Source: an uncultured Treponema sp. (lineage in GTDB: Bacteria; Spirochaetota; Spirochaetia; Treponematales; Treponemataceae). Taken from it: DNA of 28,034 nt. Made by a program: the position numbers and the translations under genes. The stretch lies in NCBI GenBank assembly GCA_937923945.1, contig CALDWC010000175.1, forward strand, positions 1 to 28,034, in the 5' to 3' direction. Positions 1 to 7,170 of the stretch are shown here, in pieces (position 1 is the stretch's first letter; every line of letters begins with the position of its first letter). A model generated the notes under the pieces. The model was not told where the DNA came from. It made no database searches and saw nothing but the letters and a program-made list of their open reading frames with translations.

Positions 1-43
1 ATTTGCCGAGAAATTTTAAAAATTTACCAAACTTTTGGAGGTC

Positions 44-120
44 CTGATTAATTCAATCGAGAATTGAGGGCATCTTTCATGACCTTAAAAACCGGCGTCA
101 AGCCTTTAATCAGCGTTTCC
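44..120 (+). repeat. Dispersed palindromic repeat, copy 1 (type-2 left end, type-1 right end)
   Basis: The left end reads CTGATTAATTCAATCGAGAA, continues through GAGGGCATCTTTCA, and the right end reads CCTTTAATCAGCGTTTCC. CTGATTAA and TTAATCAG are inverted relative to each other at the two ends. The same left arm recurs at 12995 and, inverted, at 9901. The inverted form of the right arm is the left arm of the copies at 2780, 4936, 9664 and 15962. It lies downstream of yggT, with no gene in it. Confidence 0.75.
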
Positions 121-161
121 GTACGGCTCTCCTGTTATTTTGATGAAAATTGCGGTTCCAT

Positions 162-716
162 TTATATTTTTAAAACCGTAACACGGAGAACAAAAATAAG
201 CACTTTTAAAGCGGCAGCTCCGATTATTAAAACAACCAATGAAGCAACGTAATCGTTTTTAGCTATTTTATTTGCCATGCGGTAAAACGGCGCTAAAATC
301 GAGTCGAGGGTATCGGTATACGCGGCATTAAAAGCATGTCCGGTCAACTGCAAAATCAAGCGAACAATCAATACGATGAGGAGCAACGTCAAAAGCGAAT
401 TAATCACGGAAAGAATAACATTGATTAAAATCGCAATAATCGAAAACGCATTGAAGCTGCTTTGCCGTGAAAGTGATTCAAATATATTTTGGAAAATATA
501 GAGGGCTGCGAGGGCAAAAAGACTTGAAAGATTCAGCACTCCGATTTGTGAAAACGAAAATCGAAACAGCGCAAAAAAAGGATCGCAAATATTCGCCAAA
601 AACCTCGAAACTTGATTATTTTGTGCTTGCGGAAACCAAGAAATAACAATCCGCGCCAAGCACAAAAACGAATAAAAACCGATTAAACCGGCAATGAGAG
701 AAAAAAAGGTACGCAT
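162..716 (-). CDS. YggT family integral membrane protein
   Basis: This is a 184-residue hydrophobic protein with two YGGT-type halves, at roughly residues 3-75 and 100-180. The first half shows SWFPQ at 26-30 and then DPFFALFRF. The second has the matching LAPFYRM after another hydrophobic pair. In the family such proteins are inner-membrane proteins of unclear role, linked to osmotic tolerance, cell division or chloroplast YCF19-like functions. The start is an ATG with AAGGAA about 8 bases upstream. It lies 55 bp downstream of queA on the same strand and is probably co-transcribed with it. No terminator is obvious after the stop; a repeat copy lies there instead. Family assignment is good, function is not known. 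Confidence 0.85.
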   Translation of the reverse strand: MRTFFSLIAGLIGFYSFLCLARIVISWFPQAQNNQVSRFLANICDPFFALFRFSFSQIGVLNLSSLFALAALYIFQNIFESLSRQSSFNAFSIIAILINVILSVINSLLTLLLIVLIVRLILQLTGHAFNAAYTDTLDSILAPFYRMANKIAKNDYVASLVVLIIGAAALKVLIFVLRVTVLKI

Positions 717-771
717 CTTTATTCCTTAAAAACTAATTATTATATCTAAAACATCTTTCAAACGGAAAAAA

Positions 772-1884
772 TTACAAAATAAGCATCGCATCACCGTAAG
801 AAAAAAACTTATACCGTTCCGAAACAGCGTGATTATATGCCCGCAAAATATTTTCCCGCCCGGCAAGCGCCGAAACCAGCATCAGCAGCGTCGACTTCGG
901 AGTGTGAAAGTTCGTCAAAAGCCGGTCAACAACTTTGAATCGATACGGCGGATAAATAAAAATATTGCTGGACTGCCACCCCCGTTTGAGTTTGCCGTCC
1001 GTACCTGCCGCTGCAGATCCTTCCAATGCGCGCATCGAGGTAGTTCCGACCGCAAGAACGGTTTTACCGGCAGCTTTATGCGCTTCAATTTTGCCGGCAA
1101 CTTCTTCGGAAATAAAAAAATTCTCCGAGTGCATTTTGTGGTCTTCAACCTGTTCCGACCGCACCGGCAAAAAAGTACCGATACCGACATGGAGGGTAAC
1201 GGTTACCCGCTGAATATGTTTCGCATCCAGCTTTGCCAAAAGCGCTTCGGTAAAGTGCAAACCGGCAGTCGGACAGGCGACCGAACCGACTTGGTCGGCA
1301 TAAACATTCTGGTAACGTAGCGCATCGTTTGCGTTATCCTCACGTTTGATATACGGCGGCAACGGAATATGCCCGTTTACATCAAACCAAGTATCCGAAA
1401 GCGGTTCTTCAAAAACTAAAAATTTTTCGCCGGCTTCATACAGCGTTTCTTCATCACCTGCCGCCTGCGCTTCATGTTTCGCTTCCGAAAGAACGTCTTG
1501 CGCGGGTAAAACGCTTGCAGGGTCTGCAATTTTACACAATGTTCCGTCACTGAATCGGTACGCATCACCGATATGCTGGCGTTTTCCGCGTCTGGTCAAA
1601 ACTTTCCAAACACGTCCGCCTTCAAATGACTGCAAAAACAAAAATTCGGCTTTTGCGCCGGTCGCTATTTTTTCCGCGAAAGTACGAGCTTTCCGCACTT
1701 TTGAGTTATTAAACACCAAAAGCGTATCGGGCAGTATCAAATCAGGAATATCGGAAAAAAGCTTGTCGGTAAATTCGCCTGTTTTCGAATCCAACACCAA
1801 AAGTCGATCTTCGCCCCGCACTTTTGAAGGTTCCTGTGCAATGAGTTCATCGGGTAAATTAAAATCAAAATCATCGGTTCGCAT
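772..1884 (-). CDS. queA: S-adenosylmethionine:tRNA ribosyltransferase-isomerase QueA
   Basis: QueA transfers and isomerises the ribosyl part of SAM onto preQ1 at the wobble base of GUN-anticodon tRNAs, giving epoxyqueuosine. It is a cytosolic enzyme. The 370-residue product matches the family from end to end: DFDFNLPDELIAQEP near the N terminus, RLLVLD at 27-32, the SKVRKAR segment, VACPTAGLHFT, TLHVGIGTFLPVR, and NFHTPKSTLLMLVSA near the C terminus. It is a little longer than the usual 340-360 residues. No other queuosine gene is in the window. The ATG has no Shine-Dalgarno sequence, and a good promoter ends about 7 bases before it, so a leaderless mRNA is likely. It probably heads an operon with yggT. 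Confidence 0.97.
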   Translation of the reverse strand: MRTDDFDFNLPDELIAQEPSKVRGEDRLLVLDSKTGEFTDKLFSDIPDLILPDTLLVFNNSKVRKARTFAEKIATGAKAEFLFLQSFEGGRVWKVLTRRGKRQHIGDAYRFSDGTLCKIADPASVLPAQDVLSEAKHEAQAAGDEETLYEAGEKFLVFEEPLSDTWFDVNGHIPLPPYIKREDNANDALRYQNVYADQVGSVACPTAGLHFTEALLAKLDAKHIQRVTVTLHVGIGTFLPVRSEQVEDHKMHSENFFISEEVAGKIEAHKAAGKTVLAVGTTSMRALEGSAAAGTDGKLKRGWQSSNIFIYPPYRFKVVDRLLTNFHTPKSTLLMLVSALAGRENILRAYNHAVSERYKFFSYGDAMLIL

Positions 1885-1891
1885 TTTTTGT

Positions 1892-1920
1892 AGTGTAATC
1901 TAATCTTGCGTTTTGGTCAA
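1892..1920 (-). promoter_or_regulatory. Promoter of queA (predicted leaderless)
   Basis: On the minus strand there is a -35 TTGACC (1920-1915), a 17-base spacer, and a -10 TACACT (1897-1892). The expected transcription start is at about 1885, and the queA ATG begins at 1884. The predicted mRNA therefore has essentially no 5' leader, which fits the lack of a ribosome binding site. Confidence 0.6.
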
Positions 1921-2308
1921 TAGTACTTTTGAAAAACATCCATGTCGGCTGCTGACCGAAAAACGTCCGTGTTTTTAGGAACTACTGAATTTTATCGGCT
2001 TTATCGATTTCATATTGCCGATAAAAATCGAAGGTTTATCTGCGGCAGCCGAAGTATGGCTGCCTTGCTAAACGCCGAGTTTTGAAAAACTTCGTAACAA
2101 GTTTGTTTTTCAAAACGTCGCTTGTTATAGTGTCGTTTCTCACTGTGTTACGAAACGACGGAATTGAACAATTTTCGGAAATTGATATTTCCTCAATTGT
2201 CCAATTTTTAGGAACGTGTACCATGCAAAAAAGAATAACAGTATACCGGATAAATTTATTGCAGTATAGTAGAATAGAGGGAATAAACATAAGCGGGAGG
2301 AAAAGATT
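1921..2308. other. Gene-free, hairpin-rich region between queA and a lipoprotein gene
   Basis: No coding region is credible here. At least six inverted repeats follow one another: AAAAACA/TGTTTTT (1932-1976), TTTTATCGGC/GCCGATAAAA (1990-2026), GGCAGCC/GGCTGCC (2044-2064), a perfect 12-bp GTTTTGAAAAAC stem (2079-2116), GTCGTTTC/GAAACGAC (2132-2159) and a long imperfect hairpin (2162-2206). The part from about 2086 resembles module 2 of the repeats at 2818, 9700 and 16000. GGGAGG at 2295-2300 is the ribosome binding site of the next gene. No convincing promoter was found. Confidence 0.6.
2079..2206 (+). repeat. Degenerate module-2 copy of the dispersed repeat
   Basis: The order of elements matches the intact copies at 2818, 9700 and 16000: an AAACTT...AAGTTT hairpin followed by Ts, then TTTCTCA and TGT, then TTGAACA and TTTTCGGAA. 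Each piece has drifted, but several stems remain paired. The match was judged by eye and needs a proper alignment. Confidence 0.45.
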
Positions 2309-2779
2309 TTGAACATATTACAGAAACATAAAACACGAGTCTTTGTTTTCATATGCAGTGCACTATTTGTATTGAGTTCCTGCAAGCCGAACATGGCAGC
2401 CTTTGTCGACGAATATAACCGAATGTTTATTCCGTCTGAAGATATATTGTGGACGATGGAAAATATTGAAAAGTCAACGATGGACTTTGACCATTATGAA
2501 TTTGCGCCGAACGGATATACGGTTTCAAAGGATACGGGACTGTTTATTATCGGCGGACCGCGGGATTGTGACAGCTATATTTGGACATTGAACGGTAAAA
2601 ACGTAAGCGGAAACCAGATTTTGGAGCTGCGTATCAAAATCGGAACACCGAATCTTTCAAACGGTGCAACTGATTATAAAAATTCGCTCAAACCGGATAC
2701 CTATGCGCTGCGTTTACAATGCACTAACAAAGCGGGCACAACAAAATTTTGGGATACCCGGTTGACGATTACGCCGTAA
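2309..2779 (+). CDS. Putative lipoprotein with C-terminal Ig-like segment
   Basis: This 156-residue protein has a signal peptide (positive start, hydrophobic residues 11-22) and a lipobox VLSSC with the lipidated cysteine at 25. It is therefore probably a membrane-anchored lipoprotein. The start is TTG, chosen because GGGAGG lies 8 bases upstream. The mature part is short. It ends in a segment with WTLNGKNVSGN, followed by TYALRLQCTNKAG and a final beta strand, which suggests a PKD/Ig-like fold. The last domain of the next lipoprotein has a similar W-x2-(N/D)G-x2-V-x-G pattern, so the two may be related. The stop codon is directly followed by a dispersed repeat carrying an intrinsic terminator. 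Function is unknown. Confidence 0.8.
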   Translation: MNILQKHKTRVFVFICSALFVLSSCKPNMAAFVDEYNRMFIPSEDILWTMENIEKSTMDFDHYEFAPNGYTVSKDTGLFIIGGPRDCDSYIWTLNGKNVSGNQILELRIKIGTPNLSNGATDYKNSLKPDTYALRLQCTNKAGTTKFWDTRLTITP

Positions 2780-2915
2780 GGAAACGCCGATTAAAGGCTT
2801 GACGCCGTTTAATCAGCAAACTTTGCAAAGCAAAGTTTTTTGCAGAAGCAAAGTATCTCCTTCATCGTTTCGCACTGTTCAGTCAATAGACAAATTTATT
2901 GGAACATTTGCGAAA
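2780..2915 (+). repeat. Dispersed palindromic repeat, copy 2, with built-in terminator
   Basis: It starts at the last G of the lipoprotein stop region with GGAAACGCCGATTAAAGGC and has the inverted TTTAATCAGC at 2808-2817. It then carries the hairpin AAACTTTGC (2818-2826), loop AAA, GCAAAGTTT (2830-2838), running into six Ts. After this come GCAGAAGCAAAGTATCTCC and a degenerate tail with TTTCGCACTGTTCAG. The hairpin with its T run looks like an intrinsic terminator for the upstream gene. Confidence 0.75.
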
Positions 2916-3008
2916 CAACAGATTGTAACGGCGTTTGATGAGGTGATACGCTTCGCAGTTGTGGAGAACAAAAAATAAATTTTAAGTTTACTGATATGGA
3001 GGGTAGAC

Positions 3009-4823
3009 ATGAAAAAAAAGATTTTGGGATTAAGTACGTTAGTACTTATGTTGTTGGGACTGGCAGCATGTAAGGCTGCTTTGGCTGTTCCGACTTTGGG
3101 GAATAAGCCGAGAGTTTTAAAACCCGGTGAAGTGCTTATCCAAGTTACGGTAGCGGATGATAATTTTCCTGCATATCGTACTGTTACGCCCGCTGCTTGG
3201 GATGATACGCGGAAAAAAAAATTGAGCTATACTATCTATCAAGATGATGCTCTGACAAAGGTATTCAATGGTTTTGCTGATATAAAATGGGATGACATTA
3301 AAAACGGTTATCACATGGCTATAGGGCAAACTACTGCACCGTTGAAGTTGATTATGGTTGCTCGGGAAACGACAAGCGGTAAGATTGCTCTGATAAGCTA
3401 TAAAACAGATGTTACCGTTCCCAGCTCCAATTTGATTAATTTTGTGCTTCGGCCCTATCGTGACACGAAACTGGAATCCGATGCTGCAACAAAAGGTTCC
3501 GTCGATATTACGCTTAAATTTGTCGATCCTGAAAAAAATCCGGATGATCCGATTAAAGAAGCAAAGTGTGAGCTTAAGCTTGCTCCCGGAACGACAATCG
3601 GAGCTGTAATCGCTGAAAAAAAGTGTAATGTAATGACAGGCGATATAATTTCTTATAAACAATCAGAGGTAGTTCCGGGCGTGTATGAATTCACTGCAGA
3701 ACTGCTTCGAACGAGCGGGAAAAGTGCCGGTAAGGCGTCCAGCTTGGTTATTGTTGACCCTGCAAATGAAAGTAAAGATACCTTGCAAATTGTGCGTGAT
3801 TTAAATACAAAACCGAATGCGCCGAAAAACTTGCAAGTACAGTACGCAAAGCGACCTGGTGATAGCGATACTACCTACGAGGCAACTTTTACCTGGCAGG
3901 ATGAATCATATAACGAAGATGAGTTTGTGCTTACCTTCTATGAAAAGGACGGAACGACGAAATATGATCCTCAACCGACGGTTACGACAGCTCCGCCCGC
4001 GACCGCTCCTCATATGATTGACAGAAATGTACATACGGCGACCGCAACGCTCACGCTGGGTGAACAATATAAGGTTTCAGTACAGGCGAAAAACGAGTTC
4101 GGTAGCTCCGAAGCAGAATGGCTTAGCGATTTAAAGACCGACAACATTGTACATTTAGCTCGTATTACATACAAACTGAATGGAGGAAAAGTGCTCAATG
4201 CAGCGGAAACGAACAGTCCGTATTATATAGACGACAGCGATCCCGCAAAACCGGCGATCGGCTACTATACGTGCTCTAAGCTAGGTACTCCGGTTATGCT
4301 TCCTGCTGAAGTGCTTTCCACCGAGACGGGTATCCCCGCGTCAGTGTATCACCCGTTTAAACCTACGGGAGGTACCGGCGGTATTGATAAGCTTTATACA
4401 TTTAAAGGCTGGACGGGAACTGCTGTAGCTGGCGATCCGAATCCTGGTTTTCAGCTCAAGGACGGTCATATAGATTCTGGTATTGAGGTTGAAGCTATTT
4501 GGGAAGAACATGATCCGCTGAGTATTACATTCCCTGCCTATGATGAATATTGCTACATAGAAGGTCAAAACAAGATACTTGACGCTGAAAAAGGCAAGCC
4601 GTGTAATAATATCAAAGCAAATGTGATTTGTGAACCCGGCTATGCTGTCAAAGAGACAAAATGGTATGCCGACGGAGCGGAAGTACCAGGTCAGACGAAT
4701 GTCACATTTACCGGTTCCTTTAACACTACCGGACTTAAACATCTTATGGTTGTCATGAAGCTTACCAAGGCTGATGATCCCGATAAATGGGTTTCAGCTC
4801 GCTGCTATGTACGGGTTAAGTAA
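3009..4823 (+). CDS. Large lipoprotein with fibronectin III-like and InlB B-repeat-like domains
   Basis: This 604-residue protein has a clear signal peptide and lipobox LAAC with the cysteine at 21, so it is probably a surface or periplasmic lipoprotein. Residues about 265-375 look like a fibronectin type III domain (PNAPKNLQVQY, FTWQDESYNEDEFVL, YKVSVQAKNEFGSS). Residues about 386-497 look like an InlB B-repeat/MucBP-type unit (ITYKLNGGKVLN, then FKGWTG, then VEAIW). The final 100 residues form an Ig-like segment with KWYADGAEVPGQ. Such modular proteins often act in adhesion or host interaction, but no binding partner can be named. The ATG has GGAGGG nearby. The gene is followed by a strong terminator and is preceded by a repeat copy, so it is probably a single-gene transcript. 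Confidence 0.85.
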   Translation: MKKKILGLSTLVLMLLGLAACKAALAVPTLGNKPRVLKPGEVLIQVTVADDNFPAYRTVTPAAWDDTRKKKLSYTIYQDDALTKVFNGFADIKWDDIKNGYHMAIGQTTAPLKLIMVARETTSGKIALISYKTDVTVPSSNLINFVLRPYRDTKLESDAATKGSVDITLKFVDPEKNPDDPIKEAKCELKLAPGTTIGAVIAEKKCNVMTGDIISYKQSEVVPGVYEFTAELLRTSGKSAGKASSLVIVDPANESKDTLQIVRDLNTKPNAPKNLQVQYAKRPGDSDTTYEATFTWQDESYNEDEFVLTFYEKDGTTKYDPQPTVTTAPPATAPHMIDRNVHTATATLTLGEQYKVSVQAKNEFGSSEAEWLSDLKTDNIVHLARITYKLNGGKVLNAAETNSPYYIDDSDPAKPAIGYYTCSKLGTPVMLPAEVLSTETGIPASVYHPFKPTGGTGGIDKLYTFKGWTGTAVAGDPNPGFQLKDGHIDSGIEVEAIWEEHDPLSITFPAYDEYCYIEGQNKILDAEKGKPCNNIKANVICEPGYAVKETKWYADGAEVPGQTNVTFTGSFNTTGLKHLMVVMKLTKADDPDKWVSARCYVRVK

Positions 4824-4880
4824 GGGCTTGTAACAAGCTGAACGAAAACTATCCCTACCCATCGTGCGGACTCACTTTAC

Positions 4881-4917
4881 GCCCCTTCCGCTTTTGAAGC
4901 GGTTGGGGCTTTTTTTT
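4881..4917 (+). terminator. Intrinsic terminator after the 604-residue lipoprotein gene
   Basis: The stem is GCCCC/GGGGC outside and CCGCTT/AAGCGG (4888-4893 with 4897-4902) inside, separated by a TT/TT internal loop, with loop TTG. A run of eight Ts follows from 4910. This is a textbook intrinsic terminator for plus-strand transcription. Confidence 0.88.
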
Positions 4918-4935
4918 AATGCAGGAAGCGCTTTA

Positions 4936-4978
4936 GGAAGCGCTGATTAAAGGCTTGATGCCGTTTAACAGCGTTTCC
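4936..4978. repeat. Dispersed palindromic repeat, copy 3 (minimal, both ends type 1)
   Basis: GGAAGCGCTGATTAAAGGC on the left faces TTTAACAGCGTTTCC on the right, giving a nearly complete 43-bp inverted repeat with little internal sequence. It lies in the 306-bp gap between the convergent lipoprotein and importer genes. The rest of that gap (4979-5086) shows nothing recognisable. Confidence 0.75.
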
Positions 4979-5086
4979 TTAAATTAAACGGCAGCGTTAT
5001 CAGTATCAATGGATGCGGATAGCAAGCTTTTAAAACACGGTAAAACTTTGAAGAAAATCGAGCAGTTATAAAACAACGTCGGTTCT

Positions 5087-5116
5087 CCGAAAATAAGGAG
5101 AGCCTCTCGGCTCTCC
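5087..5116 (-). terminator. Intrinsic terminator at the end of the peptide importer operon
   Basis: Read on the minus strand, GGAGAGCC (5116-5109), loop GAGA, GGCTCTCC (5104-5097) is followed by TTATTTT. It lies 14 bases after the stop of the last ATPase gene. Confidence 0.75.
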
Positions 5117-5129
5117 CCTACCCGTTCTC

Positions 5130-6182
5130 TCAAATACTTGTATAATTTGCTTGCGTAATTTTGTCGCGAATTTCTTCGGAACGACGGCAGGCATGAAAAT
5201 GCCCGTTACCGACATCCATCAAAACCGGCTCGGGTTCGTTCGTACACGCTTCCGTTGCATAGGGGCAGCGGGTATGAAAACGGCATCCCGAAGGAATATT
5301 TGCCGGAGACGGAATCTCTCCTGAAATCGGCAGCTCTTTAATTACGTTCAAGCGCCCCGAATGCGGCTCGGGAACGGCTTCAATCAACGCCCGCGTATAC
5401 GGATGCATCGGGTTGTCAACAATATCATCGGCATTTCCGATTTCCATAATACGTCCCAAGTACATAACCGCAATGCGATCGGTAAAATAGCGGGCGGTTG
5501 AAAGATCGTGGGTAATGTACAAATACGTCAAACCCATCTTTTCCTGAATTTCCCGCATCATATGTAGAATTTCAGCCCGTGTTGAAAGGTCAATCATCGA
5601 AACCGGTTCGTCCGCAACAACAATATCGGGCTGCAAAATCAAGGTTCGAGCCGTCGCGACACGCTGTTTTTGCCCGCCGGAAAGCATGTGCGGATAGCGG
5701 TTCATAAATTCTTCAGGCGGCGTCACTTTAACGGAAGTCAACGCTTCAATAATCCGCTGAGTATGTTCCGCACGGGTTCCCGGAACTTTGTGGATAATCA
5801 AAGGCTCTTCCAAAACATCCCGAATCTTAAAGTGCGGATTCATTGACGCATAGGGATCCTGAAAAATCATCTGTACCTGCCTACGGTATCGAGCCGTTCG
5901 CTCTTTATCGGCAGCGGTAACATCCTCTCCGTCAAAAATAAGCTGTCCTTCAGTCGGCGTTAAAAGCTTCATCGCAATCTTGCCGATAGTCGTTTTTCCG
6001 CTTCCCGATTCCCCGATCAAACCGAAAATTTCACCGTGCTTTAAGCTGAATGAAACATCATCAACCGCTTTAATCGGGTTAAATTTTTTCCCGGAAAGCG
6101 TTTGCCCGAGAGTTTTATGCGGTGCAAAATATTTTTTTATATTTTTAAGCTCCAAAACATATTCGCTTTTTTCGTTAGCCAT
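5130..6182 (-). CDS. Peptide ABC transporter ATP-binding protein, OppF/DppF type
   Basis: This is the second of two ATPases that power uptake through the permease pair encoded upstream. The Walker A motif GESGSGKTT is at 57-65, the signature LSGGQKQR is near 165-172, and the Walker B region VVADEPVSM follows. The C-terminal oligopeptide/dipeptide domain carries GCRFHTRCP, a third cysteine in TEAC and a fourth in FHACRR, the cysteine pattern of this domain, which holds an Fe-S cluster in some OppD structures. The start at 6182 (MANEK) was chosen over 6221 because GGAGGTG lies just upstream, giving 350 residues. It overlaps the previous gene by 8 bases (ATGGCTAA), so translation is coupled. Peptide specificity is not readable. 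Confidence 0.93.
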   Translation of the reverse strand: MANEKSEYVLELKNIKKYFAPHKTLGQTLSGKKFNPIKAVDDVSFSLKHGEIFGLIGESGSGKTTIGKIAMKLLTPTEGQLIFDGEDVTAADKERTARYRRQVQMIFQDPYASMNPHFKIRDVLEEPLIIHKVPGTRAEHTQRIIEALTSVKVTPPEEFMNRYPHMLSGGQKQRVATARTLILQPDIVVADEPVSMIDLSTRAEILHMMREIQEKMGLTYLYITHDLSTARYFTDRIAVMYLGRIMEIGNADDIVDNPMHPYTRALIEAVPEPHSGRLNVIKELPISGEIPSPANIPSGCRFHTRCPYATEACTNEPEPVLMDVGNGHFHACRRSEEIRDKITQANYTSI

Positions 6183-7164
6183 TGATACACCTCCAACAAG
6201 CAACAAAGTGTCCCGGTTCAAGCTCCTTCAAAGGCGGTATTTCATTGTCACAACGCTCCATTTTGCAATGACACCGCGGTGCAAACCGGCAACCCTTCGG
6301 GGGATTTAATAAGTTCGGCGGCGTACCCGGTATATACGCCAACTCATCCACTTTTTTACGCAAAAGCGGCGTTGCGGAAAGCAGTTTTTGTGTGTACGGA
6401 TGCATCGGTCCCGCTTCTCCGTAAATCTGCTCGTTTGAACCGAGTTCGGCAATTTTTCCCGCATACATAACGCAAAGGCGGTCGGAAATTTCAGCTTCCA
6501 ACGCAAGATCATGCGTAATAAAAATAAACGACAAATTAAACTGTTTTTTTAATTTTTTCAGCAAGTTAATAATCTGAGCTTGTACAATAACGTCGAGGGC
6601 AGTTGTCGGCTCATCCAAAATAACGATTTTCGGATTCAAAAAAAGCCCCGTTGCAATAACGACGCGCTGCTTCATACCGCCTGACAGCTCATGCGGATAG
6701 CGGTTCAGTACTTCCGGCGAAAGTCCGACATGGCCCAAATATTCAATCATCAAGTCACGAGCAACTTCTTTACTCATCGGCTTATGCTCATTGAGCGTTT
6801 CATACATCAGCTTTTCAATCGTGTACACCGGCGTTAAACTGTTCATTGCCCCCTGAAACACCATTGCTATTTTTTCCCAACGTATATGCTTTCGCACCTC
6901 AGTATCCGAAAGCGGTACAATATCCGTCCCGTCAACAATAATCTGCGAACCTTCTTCGATAACGCCCGGAGGTGACGGCATTTTTAAAAGAGCCATTCCC
7001 GTCGTTGTTTTTCCGCAGCCGGATTCTCCAACCAAACCTAAACTTTCGCCTTCGGCAAGGTCAAAACTCACATCATCCAAAGCCTTTACCAAACCGGCAG
7101 TTGTATGATAATAAAGGCGTAAATTTTTTACATCCAAAACAACTTTTTTTTCAGTATTTTCCAT
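6175..7164 (-). CDS. Peptide ABC transporter ATP-binding protein, OppD/DppD type
   Basis: This is the first ATPase of the importer, cytosolic and docking on the two permeases. The Walker A motif GESGCGKTT is at 46-54, the signature LSGGMKQR is near 160, Walker B reads KIVILDEPTTALD, and ITHDLALEAE contains the switch histidine. The C-terminal Opp/Dpp domain has PGTPPNLLNPPKGCRFAP, then RCHCKMERC and FVACWR, so it has one more cysteine than the OppF partner in this patch. At 329 residues it is of normal family length. It begins 6 bases after the permease stop with AGGGTGG as ribosome binding site. Opp and Dpp cannot be told apart from this sequence alone. Confidence 0.93.
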   Translation of the reverse strand: MENTEKKVVLDVKNLRLYYHTTAGLVKALDDVSFDLAEGESLGLVGESGCGKTTTGMALLKMPSPPGVIEEGSQIIVDGTDIVPLSDTEVRKHIRWEKIAMVFQGAMNSLTPVYTIEKLMYETLNEHKPMSKEVARDLMIEYLGHVGLSPEVLNRYPHELSGGMKQRVVIATGLFLNPKIVILDEPTTALDVIVQAQIINLLKKLKKQFNLSFIFITHDLALEAEISDRLCVMYAGKIAELGSNEQIYGEAGPMHPYTQKLLSATPLLRKKVDELAYIPGTPPNLLNPPKGCRFAPRCHCKMERCDNEIPPLKELEPGHFVACWRCING

Positions 7165-7170
7165 ACCACC

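Noticed and set aside
829..1903. Long plus-strand frames opposite queA
   Set aside because: They lie antisense to a clearly conserved gene, lack domains and ribosome binding sites, and come from its codon pattern.
1921..2308. T-box or metabolite riboswitch ahead of the lipoprotein gene
   Set aside because: No T-box sequence or known aptamer core was seen; the hairpins fit a degenerate repeat better.
6183..6221. Longer N terminus for the OppF-type ATPase
   Set aside because: A strong ribosome binding site lies directly before 6182, and the extra residues are the overlapped end of the OppD-type gene.
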